64,000 nt of DNA from Haladaptatus sp. DJG-WS-42 (GCF_037198285.1 NZ_CP147243.1:2348422-2412421), one strand, 5' to 3'; positions 40,672 to 49,759 are shown, counted from the stretch's first letter. The notes: generated by a model not told the origin, from the sequence alone. Translations and numbers: made by a program.

Positions 40672-41721
40672 CTACTCTTCCGTCTTCACGCTTTCTGCAT
40701 CCGTGAACGACGGGTCTGCAACTTTCACGAGTTGCTTCCCAATGTTGTCGCCCTCGAACAGTCCCAAGAACGCCGCTGGCGCATTTTCGAACCCTTCCAC
40801 GACTGATTCTCGGTAGGCGATGTCGCCCGACGCAACCCACGAAGCGAGGCGTTTCGTGGCCGTGCCGAAGTCGGCGGCAAAATCAGAGACGAGAAAGCCC
40901 TCGACCCGTGCACGACTCGTGATGAGTTGCCCGAATTTTCGTGGTCCCTGTGGTGGTTCTGTGGCGTTGTACTGCGAAATTTGTCCACAGACGGCTACGT
41001 TTGCGCCGACGTTGAGGTGGGGCATGACAGCGTCAGTGATGGGGCCGCCGACGTTGTCGAAGTACACGTCCACGCCGTTTGGACACGCTTCTGCCAACGC
41101 CTCAGTCATGTTCTCCGTGGTTTTGTAGTTGATTCCGGCGTCGAAGCCGAGTTCCTCGGTGAGCCACGCGACCTTCTCGTCACTGCCTGCGGTTCCGACC
41201 ACGCGACAACCCGTAAGCGTGGCGAGTTGGCCAACGACCGAGCCAACGGCACCGGCCGCACCTGACACGACGACGGTATCGCCGGGCATTGGCTCTGCAA
41301 CCTCTAAGAGACCGAAGTAGGCGGTTCGCCCGGGCATCCCAAGCACGCCAAGTGCGGTCGAGATGGGCGCAACGCTTGGGTCAACAGCCGTGAGTTCGTG
41401 GCCCTTCGCGGTGGCGTACTCGGCCCAATCGAGGTTCCCAGCGACGATGTCTCCGGGTTCGTAGCGTGCGTGGTTCGATTCAAGCACTTCGCCCACGACG
41501 CCTGCGCTCATCACGTCGCCCACGTCCCACGGTTCTGCGTACGAATCTGCGTCCCGCATCCGGCCGCGCATGTACGGGTCAACGGAGAGATAACAGGTCT
41601 TTACGAGCACTTCGTCGTGGCCGGGGTCGGGAAAGTCGGCTTCGACGAGGTCGAAGTCCTCGCGCGTCGGCGTTCCCGTTGGTCTGCTTGCAAGTCGGAA
41701 CTGCCGGTTGGATTCGGTCAT
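40672..41721 (-). CDS. NADP-dependent MDR-family oxidoreductase (zinc-free)
   Basis: A 349-residue medium-chain reductase of the curcumin/prostaglandin reductase-like branch. It has SVDPYMRGRM near 48-57, the nucleotide loop SGAAGAVGSVVGQLA near 155-169, and VYFDNVGG. The zinc-binding cysteines of alcohol dehydrogenases are absent. It probably reduces the double bond of an alpha,beta-unsaturated ketone or aldehyde using NADPH. It is divergent from a membrane protein gene across an intergenic region with a strong dyad (41768-41793). Confidence 0.9.
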   Translation of the reverse strand: MTESNRQFRLASRPTGTPTREDFDLVEADFPDPGHDEVLVKTCYLSVDPYMRGRMRDADSYAEPWDVGDVMSAGVVGEVLESNHARYEPGDIVAGNLDWAEYATAKGHELTAVDPSVAPISTALGVLGMPGRTAYFGLLEVAEPMPGDTVVVSGAAGAVGSVVGQLATLTGCRVVGTAGSDEKVAWLTEELGFDAGINYKTTENMTEALAEACPNGVDVYFDNVGGPITDAVMPHLNVGANVAVCGQISQYNATEPPQGPRKFGQLITSRARVEGFLVSDFAADFGTATKRLASWVASGDIAYRESVVEGFENAPAAFLGLFEGDNIGKQLVKVADPSFTDAESVKTEE

Positions 41722-41767
41722 AGGGGGCATTCTGCCGCCCGAGGTTTGACGCTTCGGGTGGCGGATG

Positions 41768-41805
41768 TGGCCAACTCACACGTCAGTTGGCCAATGGGTA
41801 TATCC
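41768..41805 (+). promoter_or_regulatory. dyad operator and TATA box between divergent genes
   Basis: TGGCCAACT (41768-41776) is repeated as AGTTGGCCA (41785-41793) with an 8-base spacer, a perfect inverted repeat. It ends three bases before the TATA box GGTATATCC (41797-41805) of the membrane protein gene at 41830, which is about 29 nt farther. It could control that gene, the divergent reductase, or both. Confidence 0.6.
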
Positions 41806-41829
41806 GTTCGCTCGGAGTGAGGGACGGCT

Positions 41830-42177
41830 ATGGGAGTAATTGATTCACTCATCGTGTTCGTCGTCGGTCTGCTCGTCGGTGGCTTCGGACTGTACGTGGG
41901 TGCCCGCGTACTCACTGACATGGACGACTACGGCCACGCGGTGGTGACGGCACTCATCGGGGCGGTCGTCTGGGCGATACTGAGTTTCATCCCGCTCATC
42001 GGGACGCTCCTCGCGCTCATCGCCTACATCGGCGTGGTCAACTGGCGCTACCCTGGCGAGTGGGGCAGTGCCATCGGCATCGCGCTCGTCGCATGGGTTA
42101 CCGCGACGATTGTCTTGTTCTTCCTCAGCACGCTCGGAATCCTCTCGCTTGGCGCAATCGGGATTCCCGGCGTCTAA
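41830..42177 (+). CDS. four-helix membrane protein
   Basis: A 115-residue hydrophobic protein with about four membrane helices and the motif VVNWRYPGEWGSAIG between helices 3 and 4. I recognise no family. The stop codon abuts the stop of the convergent flavoprotein gene. A dyad before its TATA box suggests regulation. Confidence 0.7.
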   Translation: MGVIDSLIVFVVGLLVGGFGLYVGARVLTDMDDYGHAVVTALIGAVVWAILSFIPLIGTLLALIAYIGVVNWRYPGEWGSAIGIALVAWVTATIVLFFLSTLGILSLGAIGIPGV

Positions 42178-43302
42178 TCAGTCGGAAAATTCAGCGCGCA
42201 CGAGGTCGAGCGCTTCTTCGACCGCACCGATTTGGGTGAGGTAGCCCGCGCCAATCGACGCCTTGAGCGCGAGTGCTGGCGTTCCGGTGAGAATTGTTGG
42301 GCCGACCTGCGCGACGGTTTGCTCGCCAACAGTGACAATCCAGCCCGGTGAGTCGAAGCGAAACGCCGTCCGTCGCGGCGAGAAGCCTGCTGTCGGGTTG
42401 TGGGTCGCGATTTTCTCGATGCTTGTTGCGACCGCGCGCGCTTCTCGGAGGGCCGATTGGGCGCTTGCAGGCACGCGCTGGCCGTCTGCGTCGATGACGT
42501 CCGCAGCATCGCCGACGACGAACGTGCCGTCTGCAACCTCCAGCGTGTTCCGCACGCGGTGGCGAATGCCGTCGAAGGCAGCGGGGCCAGCGATACCGCC
42601 CGTCCAGATGAGTTGGTCATAGGCCATCGTTCCGTCTTCGAGGTGGACTTCGGTATCGTCCGCGCTCGCGACGGTGGTTTCGGTCTCGATGATGACGCCC
42701 TCGCTCGTGAGCGCGTCGCGGACGGCCCGACGGAAGTTTTTGGGGAAGCCCGGGGCAACGCTATGGGCCTGTTCGAGCAGTCTGATTTTCGGCTCCCACC
42801 CGCGTTCGTTCGCGAGTGCGGCGAGTTCACCTGCCGTTTGGATGCCAGAGAGTCCAGCCCCGCAGACGAGGACGTGGCCGTCTTCGGGGCCGAGTTCGAT
42901 GAAGCGGTCGTGAATCGCCGTCGCGTCTGCGACGGTTTTGAGCGGCGTCGCGTGCGCTTTGAGTCCGGGCAACCCGTAGTACGCGGTTTCCGCGCCGAGA
43001 CAGACCGCACAAACGTCGTAGGAAAGCGTTTCGCCCGTGTCGAGCGCCACCGTCTTTTCCTCGGGTGAGACGTGTTCGACGCGGGCGCGGCGTACCGTCT
43101 CGTCGGGGAACAGGTCTGAAAGCGAAATCGTCAGTTCCGCGGCGAGCGCGGGACGGCGAATCACACGGTGGAGTTCGTGCTGGATGAGGTGGGTTTCCGT
43201 GTCGTCTACGAGCGTCAGGGATGCGTCTGCGGGGAGTGAGCGGGAGAGTCGGTGGGTGAGGGTGAGGCCAGCGTAGCCAGCGCCAAGGACGAGGACGCGC
43301 AT
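42178..43302 (-). CDS. NDH-2-like NAD(P)/FAD-dependent oxidoreductase
   Basis: A 374-residue flavoprotein with two dinucleotide-binding loops, GAGYAGLTL at 7-15 for FAD and VCGAGLSGIQTAGEL near 147-161 for NAD(P)H. It also has the TGGIAGP segment and FVVGDAADV, typical of type II NADH dehydrogenases and sulfide:quinone reductases. The paired cysteines needed for sulfide oxidation are not evident, so NADH:quinone oxidation is the more likely role. It lacks a clear C-terminal membrane anchor. Confidence 0.85.
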   Translation of the reverse strand: MRVLVLGAGYAGLTLTHRLSRSLPADASLTLVDDTETHLIQHELHRVIRRPALAAELTISLSDLFPDETVRRARVEHVSPEEKTVALDTGETLSYDVCAVCLGAETAYYGLPGLKAHATPLKTVADATAIHDRFIELGPEDGHVLVCGAGLSGIQTAGELAALANERGWEPKIRLLEQAHSVAPGFPKNFRRAVRDALTSEGVIIETETTVASADDTEVHLEDGTMAYDQLIWTGGIAGPAAFDGIRHRVRNTLEVADGTFVVGDAADVIDADGQRVPASAQSALREARAVATSIEKIATHNPTAGFSPRRTAFRFDSPGWIVTVGEQTVAQVGPTILTGTPALALKASIGAGYLTQIGAVEEALDLVRAEFSD

Positions 43303-43334
43303 ACGCCCTCTAGCATCGCCAGCCTCAAAACGGT

Positions 43335-44306
43335 CTAGAACAGGGCTTCCGATTCGTCGAGGATGTGGGCAGGGCCACCAATTTCCCAGACGTGGGTTTC
43401 GATGTCGAGTGCCGCGATGGCCTCCTCGACGCGGTCTGCGTACTCGGGTTTCGTGTTGACGTAGACGCTCGCACCGGTGTCGGTCGAGAAGTAGACGGGC
43501 ACGCCGTCGTCGCGGAGTTCGCGGACGGTTTCGAACACGCGGAGGGTGTCTGGCTTCCAGTAGACCCAGCCCGCAGGGCCGGTCATGGTGGTTGCGGTGA
43601 GCGAGAGTGAGTCGTGTTCTGCAAGCTTGAACACGCGGTCGAAGTCAGCCTCGCGCAGGCCGTCGCGCATCTCGGCAATCTGGCCGTGGATGTGCGCCAT
43701 CCGCGCGTCGAACATGTGGCTGTCCGCGGCTTCCTTGTGGGCTTCTTCGGTTTCCTTGTACGCTGGGACGAGCGCGGCGATGATGGCGACCTCGTCTTCT
43801 AAGCCCGAGTCGATGCGTTCTGAGCGACAGTCCTCGTCGTTGAGGCCGGTTCGGAGATGCGAGAAGCCGCCGGTGACGGCGCGAGCAGCGGAGGAAGAGC
43901 CACGGCGGGCGACCGCAGAAATTTCGGGGAGTGTCATGTCGAGGCCGGCAGCCTCACACGCGGCGAGCGCGGCAGCGGCGAATCCCGAGGAAGAAGAGCC
44001 AAAGCCGACGTTGCTCGGGAAGTTGTTCTCGCTCTCGAAGCGAACGCGCGTGTCGATATCTGCGAGCGAGCGGACGTGGTCTACGACGTGTTTGATGCGC
44101 TCTGCGCCGCGACCGGCGATCTCCTCGCCGTCCACGCGGTAGCTATCTTCGGCTAAGTCGTCGTCGAATTCGACGGTCGTCTTCGAGTGGCTTGGGGCGG
44201 TACAGAGGCTGATGCTGTCGTGATACGGCAGTCTCAGTTCCTCATCTCGCATCCCGTGGTACTTGACGAGTCCCTGAATGGGGTGGGCTTTCGCCGTCGC
44301 TTTCAT
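43335..44306 (-). CDS. mvaD: mevalonate-pathway decarboxylase (phosphomevalonate decarboxylase type)
   Basis: A 323-residue GHMP-kinase-fold decarboxylase. It shows the ATP loop FPSNVGFGSSSSGFAA near 95-110, the serine-rich RRGSSSAARAVTGG, and DTGASVYV near the C-terminus. Haloarchaeal members have been shown to act on phosphomevalonate, giving isopentenyl phosphate, rather than on the diphosphate; I assign the type from lineage, not from visible residues. AATTAAG (minus strand, 44331-44337) is 28 nt upstream, giving a leaderless transcript, and overlaps a palindrome AAGCGCGCTT (44324-44333). Confidence 0.9.
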   Translation of the reverse strand: MKATAKAHPIQGLVKYHGMRDEELRLPYHDSISLCTAPSHSKTTVEFDDDLAEDSYRVDGEEIAGRGAERIKHVVDHVRSLADIDTRVRFESENNFPSNVGFGSSSSGFAAAALAACEAAGLDMTLPEISAVARRGSSSAARAVTGGFSHLRTGLNDEDCRSERIDSGLEDEVAIIAALVPAYKETEEAHKEAADSHMFDARMAHIHGQIAEMRDGLREADFDRVFKLAEHDSLSLTATTMTGPAGWVYWKPDTLRVFETVRELRDDGVPVYFSTDTGASVYVNTKPEYADRVEEAIAALDIETHVWEIGGPAHILDESEALF

Positions 44307-44417
44307 ACTTCATGCGGTGAGAGAAGCGCGCTTAATTCCTCCGCTCTGTGGTCTCGGCGGCCCGCACTGCTCTGGTAAACCGAACCACTCAATTGGGCTT
44401 GGGCGGTTTTCTCGCAC

Positions 44418-45101
44418 ATGGGAACGCCACTTTCGTCGCGCGAGGAACAAGCTGAAGAGGTTGTAGAACGCCTCTACGAGGAGTTCCCCGACACGACGAT
44501 TTCACTTCGGTACGCAAACCGCCTTGAACTCCTGATTGCCGTGATGCTCTCCGCGCAGTGTACCGACAAGCGCGTGAACAAGGTCACGAAGGAGCTGTTC
44601 GCCAAGTACGATTCTGCAGAAGCGTACGCGAACGCACCACAGGAAGCGCTGGCCGAGGACATCTCCTCGATTACCTACTACAACAACAAGGCGAAGTACA
44701 TCCGGAGTGCGTGTGCGGATATTATCGAAAAACACGACGGGGAAGTGCCGGATACCATGTCCGAGTTGACTGATTTAGCTGGGGTGGGTCGCAAAACGGC
44801 GAACGTCGTCCTCCAACACGGCCACGACATCGTGGAGGGTATCGTCGTGGACACCCACGTCCAGCGGATCTCTCGCCGTCTGGGTATTACTGAAGAAAAG
44901 AGTCCGAAGAACATCGAACAAGCCCTCATGCCACTCATCCCGCGCGACGACTGGCAGAATTTGACCCACCTGTTCATCAGCCACGGTCGGGCGACGTGTA
45001 CCGCCATCAACCCAGATTGCGATGACTGCGTGTTAGAAGACATCTGCCCCTCGTCCAAAGTTGACCAAGAGGTCGATTTGGCGAAGGGCGAAGCCTGGTA
45101 A
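44418..45101 (+). CDS. nth: endonuclease III
   Basis: A 227-residue base-excision-repair DNA glycosylase/AP lyase for oxidised pyrimidines. The helix-hairpin-helix LAGVGRKTANV carries the catalytic Lys126, Asp145 lies in VDTHVQR, and the 4Fe-4S cluster is complete: Cys194, Cys201, Cys204, Cys210 (C-x6-C-x2-C-x5-C). The N-terminus SAQCTDKRVN is typical. Length is normal. Confidence 0.97.
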   Translation: MGTPLSSREEQAEEVVERLYEEFPDTTISLRYANRLELLIAVMLSAQCTDKRVNKVTKELFAKYDSAEAYANAPQEALAEDISSITYYNNKAKYIRSACADIIEKHDGEVPDTMSELTDLAGVGRKTANVVLQHGHDIVEGIVVDTHVQRISRRLGITEEKSPKNIEQALMPLIPRDDWQNLTHLFISHGRATCTAINPDCDDCVLEDICPSSKVDQEVDLAKGEAW

Positions 45102-45149
45102 GCACCCGAATTATTTTCCCGATTCGTCGCACTCGTTCATTCACGGAAA

Positions 45150-45368
45150 ATGTCAGCGCCAAAGGGTCTTACAGACCGCGTGTTCGCTTCTCATTTCGTT
45201 AGCTTGCCACGGGTTGTGTTCGTCTGCATCGTCGCGCTCGTTGGGCTCCTCATCGATGTGACTGTGCTCGATTTATTCGGTATCGAAACCGTCACCGATG
45301 CAGCCGTTCAGTTTCTCATCATGACGCTCGGTGGCTATCTCGGCCTGACGTTCGCAGACATGGTGTGA
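45150..45368 (+). CDS. small two-helix membrane protein
   Basis: A 72-residue protein with membrane helices at about 20-40 and 52-70 and the linker DLFGIETVTD. No family recognised. A TATA-like ATTATTTTC (45109-45117) is about 38 nt upstream. It converges on the DUF7321-like gene. Confidence 0.68.
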   Translation: MSAPKGLTDRVFASHFVSLPRVVFVCIVALVGLLIDVTVLDLFGIETVTDAAVQFLIMTLGGYLGLTFADMV

Positions 45369-45378
45369 GTCGCGCACC

Positions 45379-45870
45379 TCAGAAAAACTGGTACTTCGTG
45401 AGAAATCGCGCCATCCCCACAATCCACGCGAAAATCCAAAAAATCACGTAGCCGAACACGCCGATGCGGAGGCGCCGCCGCCAGAAATCCATCTTCTCAG
45501 AGCCGATTTCTGTGAGCAACACATCCTCGTCGTAGTCGTGGTAGAGGTTGTGTTTCCACTTCGCCTGAAAGATGCGGACGATACCCGTTAGGGCGAACAC
45601 AAGCATCGCGTAGGCTTGGAGCCCGAGGAAGGAGTGGAGGGCGACAAAGCCGTTCAACTGTTCGGTGAGTCGAGGCACCATCCAGAACACGACGGGACCG
45701 GTGTTCAACGCGAGGCCAACGAAGATGAATTTGAGGTGGTAGGTGAGGACGCCCCACGTCACCTCGTCTGCGTCTATCATAATCCACGCGCCGTAGAGGT
45801 AGAACGGAAAACTGAGCGTCACGAGGAGGGCAGCCACGGCCGCAGTCGTGGCGTCCGGCAGGCCGAGCAT
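45379..45870 (-). CDS. four-helix membrane protein beside the bc cluster (DUF7321-like)
   Basis: A 163-residue membrane protein with four helices, histidines inside or at the ends of helices (His45 in TYHLKFIF, His79 in ALHSFLG) and a C-terminal WRRRLRIGVFGYVIFWIFAW. I associate it with DUF7321. Its divergence from the cytochrome bc cluster 99 bp away suggests that it belongs to the same respiratory system; histidines in helices could bind heme, but that is speculation. Confidence 0.75.
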   Translation of the reverse strand: MLGLPDATTAAVAALLVTLSFPFYLYGAWIMIDADEVTWGVLTYHLKFIFVGLALNTGPVVFWMVPRLTEQLNGFVALHSFLGLQAYAMLVFALTGIVRIFQAKWKHNLYHDYDEDVLLTEIGSEKMDFWRRRLRIGVFGYVIFWIFAWIVGMARFLTKYQFF

Positions 45871-45968
45871 GACCGGGAGTAGCGAGGCGAGGCGCTAAAA
45901 CATGGCGAAAGCAACGGAAGCGTGGGGTTCGGAAAGCGTTTACCGGTCGAACACTAACTTTCCCGGAA

Positions 45969-46910
45969 ATGGGAGATGCTCGTTCCACGGGCCCAGACGA
46001 ACTCGACGAGCAAGCAGCTGGCTCGGCGGGCGAGGAGTCGCCGTCTGTGGAAGAACTCCGAAAGCGCGTCGAAGAGAAGTACGACTTCGACAACTTCGGT
46101 CCGGCCGACATGGCGAAGATGACGCCCGAAGAGTGGGACGTGGCGTTCGACCCCGACTCGTGGATTACGGGCGACGAACTGTTAGCTCGCGTCGAGTCAG
46201 ACCTGCGCTGGCAGGTTGCCACGCGCGAAGTCTTCGCCCGCGTCGAACGCATTGCCGAAGACGGGGAAGAATGCCTGCTTGCGTACTCAGACGAGGGGTA
46301 CGCCGTCATCTACGCAGACGGGAGCGTCGAAGGCAGCGGGACGATTCTTCGGGACGTAAAGCCCACCGTCGCGCTCTGCTCGATGGACGACTACGACCCA
46401 CATATCGCCCCCGAGGGCCGCGTGCTCCCGAGCCCGGACGACGTGCGCGAAGGAACGGGCAAACTCGGCAACACCGTCTTGCTCACCGTTGGCTCGCTCA
46501 ACGTGTTCGCCGGACTCGTCCTCCTCTTTGGGCCGTTTATCTACGACCCGCTCTTACCAACGCTCTGTACGCCCGCGGCGAGTGGCGGCGGATTCGTCTG
46601 TGGGACCCCGCTCGGTGAAGTGACGATGTTCCCGGTTGGGCGGGCGATTTTGCTCACGATTCTCGTCGGGCTTGGCTTCCTCGCCTTTGGGCTGTTCCTC
46701 TCGATTATCGTCGCGAATGCGCGGCTTTCAGACCGGTTCCGGGCGGAGGAGTACCGCGACCGATTGCGGGCGCTCGACCTCGAATCCGGGTCGTACCCAG
46801 AGGCGCTCCCCGAAGAATGGCGCGACCGCCTCGACGCGGCCCGCAGAGCGCGCCAGTTAGACGCCGCCACTGAGCGCGATGGGGCTGGCGCATCGTTCCC
46901 GCAGGAATAA
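45969..46910 (+). CDS. DUF7319-type membrane protein, first gene of the bc cluster
   Basis: A 313-residue protein: an acidic cytoplasmic domain of about 165 residues (SVEELRKRVEEKYDFDNFGP is its start), two membrane helices (about 175-200 and 230-255) separated by a loop containing two cysteines (LCTPAASGGGFVCG), and a charged C-terminal helix. I associate it with DUF7319. The loop cysteines face outside and could form a disulfide or bind a cofactor. It precedes the halocyanin and cytochrome b genes and is probably an assembly factor or accessory subunit. Confidence 0.78.
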   Translation: MGDARSTGPDELDEQAAGSAGEESPSVEELRKRVEEKYDFDNFGPADMAKMTPEEWDVAFDPDSWITGDELLARVESDLRWQVATREVFARVERIAEDGEECLLAYSDEGYAVIYADGSVEGSGTILRDVKPTVALCSMDDYDPHIAPEGRVLPSPDDVREGTGKLGNTVLLTVGSLNVFAGLVLLFGPFIYDPLLPTLCTPAASGGGFVCGTPLGEVTMFPVGRAILLTILVGLGFLAFGLFLSIIVANARLSDRFRAEEYRDRLRALDLESGSYPEALPEEWRDRLDAARRARQLDAATERDGAGASFPQE

Positions 46911-47038
46911 CGGCTACGTGCTAGCTCGATACGGAAATTTTGCCACCAGCGCATTCGGACCTGACACCCGACAGTACACGCGCCCACGCCCGTATTCGGT
47001 GGGTTTATACAAACCGGGTACTGACTTCCCAACTGTAC

Positions 47039-47692
47039 ATGAAGCGACGGGACTTTCTACTGACCGCCAGCGGTGTTGCAGGCGGTACCGCCGTCGTCGG
47101 CGCTGCCCCCGCTGTGGCCCAGGAGGAGCCTACATCCTCCAACAATAGTTCCTCTGGCGAGGGCACGACGACGCCAGGGGCGGGTAACAACAGCACGGAC
47201 GGCAGTGGCGGCGGTGGCGGCGGTGGCGGCTCGAAAACCGTGACCGTCGGCCCCGGCGGTGACCTCATCTTCACCCCCGGTACCGAAGAACCGCTCTACG
47301 CATCGCCCGGGACGACCGTGCAGTTCGTCTGGGAATCTGACAACCACAACATCGTGGTGGACAGCCAGCCAGACGGCGCGGGCTGGGAAGGCTCAGAATC
47401 CCTCGAAAACACGGGATTCACCTACGAACACACGTTCGATACCCTCGGTACCTACGAGTATCATTGCCAGCCCCATGCCTCCTCGGGGATGACAGGTGAA
47501 ATCATCATCAACGAGTCCGGTGCGCCACCGCAAAGCGCGGAAGTTGAGATTGACGCAGAGGAGATGGGTGTGCCGATTCAGGCGCACTTCGTGGGCATCG
47601 CGACGATTCTCATGCTCGTCGTTTCGCTCATCTATACGTTCTTCCTGCTCAAGTACGGCGAATCACCCCACGCAAAAGGAGGTAACAACTAA
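47039..47692 (+). CDS. membrane-anchored halocyanin of the bc complex
   Basis: A 217-residue blue copper electron carrier. It has a Tat signal (KRRDFLLTASG), a Gly/Ser/Asn-rich linker to about 65, the cupredoxin domain (about 66-160) with copper ligands His103, Cys143, His146 and Met151, and a C-terminal membrane helix (about 187-209). It probably takes electrons from the Rieske protein encoded two genes downstream. GTTTATAC (47003-47010) is the TATA box. Its stop overlaps the next start by one base. It shares a 75-base identical core with the second halocyanin gene at 56705. Confidence 0.92.
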   Translation: MKRRDFLLTASGVAGGTAVVGAAPAVAQEEPTSSNNSSSGEGTTTPGAGNNSTDGSGGGGGGGGSKTVTVGPGGDLIFTPGTEEPLYASPGTTVQFVWESDNHNIVVDSQPDGAGWEGSESLENTGFTYEHTFDTLGTYEYHCQPHASSGMTGEIIINESGAPPQSAEVEIDAEEMGVPIQAHFVGIATILMLVVSLIYTFFLLKYGESPHAKGGNN

Positions 47693-48090
47693 TGAGTTCT
47701 TCAGACAGCAGTTACGGTGACATTCACCGCTACGAACCAGCCCGCGAGAGCACGGCCGCGGCAATCGCAATTGTCCTGCTTACGGTCATCGAGATCGCGT
47801 TCGTTGGCCTGTTCGTGTTTGGGCTGCTCACGGGCTGGTCGAAGGGGGACCAGACCGGGCTTGGGAGCATGTTCCTCGGTGGCGTGTTGTCGGTCATCTT
47901 CATCGACCTCGCGTTCATCCTCATGCTCTACCGCAAGGAGTTCCTCCCAGACGTTATGATTGTGAAAAAGCGTCGGCGCAAGTGGGAAGACCTCTACATC
48001 AAAGAAGAGGATATGTATGGCTCCAGTGCGTCCAGCGAGGGGCCGTGGGAGAGCATCAAACGCGCAGTCTATCCCTACTATAAGAGATAA
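47692..48090 (+). CDS. DUF7318-type membrane protein of the bc cluster
   Basis: A 132-residue protein with two membrane helices (about 20-45 and 60-80) followed by a basic, aromatic cytoplasmic tail (KKRRRKWEDLYIKEEDMYG). I associate it with DUF7318. It is translationally coupled with the halocyanin gene before it (ATG overlapping TAATG) and lies 2 bp before the Rieske gene, so it is very likely a subunit or assembly factor of the same complex. Confidence 0.8.
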   Translation: MSSSDSSYGDIHRYEPARESTAAAIAIVLLTVIEIAFVGLFVFGLLTGWSKGDQTGLGSMFLGGVLSVIFIDLAFILMLYRKEFLPDVMIVKKRRRKWEDLYIKEEDMYGSSASSEGPWESIKRAVYPYYKR

Positions 48091-48092
48091 TC

Positions 48093-48959
48093 ATGCCAGT
48101 AGACGACGACAAATATCCAACTGAATCAGGCCGCCGACGCTTCGTAAAGGGCGTCGTCGGGAGTGCGACGCTCGCCAGTGTCGGCACGGGCGGGGTTGCG
48201 GCACTTAACTCGGCCACCTCGCCGAGTGGTGCCGGTGGTGGTATCACACAGTATCTTGGCATCGAAAACACCGCGGGGCCTGCCCCGCGCGGCATGCCAC
48301 AGATTCCCCTCGAAATCGACTCAGAGGGGTTCATCAAGGGCGTCTGGCCGGAGCCAGAGAAGCGAACGGTTCAGGGACAAGAGATCACGGTCGCCGAGAT
48401 GGAACTCGGCGGCGAGACATACTCGACTGAATGGTTCCAGTACTGCGGTGCACAGACGCTCCCAGGCATCCAGCCAGACGCAGACCAAGACAACTTCTTC
48501 CGGTCGTCAGGTGACCCACCGTACAGTTGGCAGGCGGACACCTACTCTGCCGGCGACAAAATCCACATCGACGATTTCGCGGACTACGAATCGTGGGGTA
48601 ACGGTATCGGTCAAGGCGGCCTCGGAAAGCCCGCAATGGGGACGTGGCGTTCGGTCGACGTTACGCCACAGGAACAGATTCCAGTGCAGGTCGTCCGCAG
48701 CTCGCAAATCCTCGAACGTGCAGAGAGCGGCGAAGACGAGTTCGCAGAGTGGATTCGAGCGAGCACCGTAGACGGCTGTATTGGTTGGCTCAACAAGTGT
48801 ACACACTTCTGCTGTGTGCCCGGATTCAAATCCATCTCTGGCAGTGACAAGTTCAACGCGGAGAACGACGTGTACTGCCCGTGCCACCAGTCGGTGTACG
48901 ACCCATTCAGCACGATCAAGAAATCGTTCGTGGCACTGCCGCGCCCGGAGGGTGAATAA
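48093..48959 (+). CDS. Rieske iron-sulfur protein
   Basis: A 288-residue 2Fe-2S subunit of the quinol oxidising complex. The N-terminus has a twin-arginine-like GRRRFVKGVVGSAT anchor. Cluster box I is CTHFCC (Cys236, His238, disulfide Cys241) and box II is CPCHQSVYD (Cys262, disulfide Cys264, His265). The serine and tyrosine that raise the potential in high-potential Rieske proteins are kept (Ser267, Tyr269), while the usual Gly after His is Gln266. Its stop overlaps the cytochrome b start (TAATG). Confidence 0.95.
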   Translation: MPVDDDKYPTESGRRRFVKGVVGSATLASVGTGGVAALNSATSPSGAGGGITQYLGIENTAGPAPRGMPQIPLEIDSEGFIKGVWPEPEKRTVQGQEITVAEMELGGETYSTEWFQYCGAQTLPGIQPDADQDNFFRSSGDPPYSWQADTYSAGDKIHIDDFADYESWGNGIGQGGLGKPAMGTWRSVDVTPQEQIPVQVVRSSQILERAESGEDEFAEWIRASTVDGCIGWLNKCTHFCCVPGFKSISGSDKFNAENDVYCPCHQSVYDPFSTIKKSFVALPRPEGE

Positions 48960-49753
48960 TGAGTCTCGAACGGAAAGACGAGATGGACCACGGCGCGTGG
49001 ATGAAGGAGAAAGATTTGACCGCGGTCGAACAGACATACCTGACGGTACTCATCTGGCTCGACCAACGGCTTCGTCTCGTTGACTACCTCGAATTGCTCG
49101 AGAATCTCTACTACAAAGTCAACCTGCAGATGCCAAAGAGCCACACCGAGCAGTACAACTTGGACAACAAGTTCTGGTACTGGTATCCGCTCTACGCCCT
49201 CGGGAGTTTCTCGACGTTGGCCTACGTGGCGGCCGCAATCAGTGGCGCGTTGCTCGGGTTCTATTACGCACCCGCGACGACGGGCGACCCGTCGACGGCG
49301 TACAACTCGATTGTGTTCATCATGCAGGACCTGAACTTCGGGTTCATGCTCCGGTCGATCCACCGCTGGTCTGCACAAATCATGGTCGCGGCCGTGTTCT
49401 TGCACATGCTCCGTGTCTACTTCACGGGCGCGTACAAGGAGCCACGTGAGCTCAACTGGATCATCGGCATCATCCTCATCAGCCTCACGCTGGTGTTCGG
49501 GTACACCGGGTACCTGCTGCCGTGGGACCAACTCGCGTTCTGGGCCGGGCAAATTGGCGTCGAAATGGCGCTGTCCATCCCGATTGTCGGGGAGTGGGCC
49601 GCACAGCTCCTCTTCGGTGGGTTCACGCTTGGACAAGCAACGCTCCAACGAATGTACATCCTGCACGTCTTCCTGTTGCCGTTCGTGGTGACGGCGGTCA
49701 TCGCCCTCCACATCGGCATCGTCTGGATGCAGGGCATCGCGGAGCCACACTAG
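48959..49753 (+). CDS. cytochrome b, b6-type heme subunit
   Basis: A 264-residue membrane subunit with four core helices. The bis-His heme ligands are His135/His149 and His236/His251, with 13 and 14 residues between the members of each pair; the 14-residue spacing is that of cytochrome b6 rather than mitochondrial cytochrome b. The segment SIHRWSAQIM and YKEPRELNWIIG are typical. The protein contains no cysteine, so the covalent heme c-n of chloroplast b6 cannot be attached. It lacks the fused C-terminal half, which is the next gene. Confidence 0.94.
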   Translation: MSLERKDEMDHGAWMKEKDLTAVEQTYLTVLIWLDQRLRLVDYLELLENLYYKVNLQMPKSHTEQYNLDNKFWYWYPLYALGSFSTLAYVAAAISGALLGFYYAPATTGDPSTAYNSIVFIMQDLNFGFMLRSIHRWSAQIMVAAVFLHMLRVYFTGAYKEPRELNWIIGIILISLTLVFGYTGYLLPWDQLAFWAGQIGVEMALSIPIVGEWAAQLLFGGFTLGQATLQRMYILHVFLLPFVVTAVIALHIGIVWMQGIAEPH

Positions 49754-49759
49754 AGAATC

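Noticed and set aside
47190-47232. GGT/GGC run in the first halocyanin gene as a microsatellite or phase-variable tract
   Set aside because: It encodes the normal Gly-rich linker in frame, and a similar but shorter linker is present in the second halocyanin; no evidence for variation is visible in one sequence.
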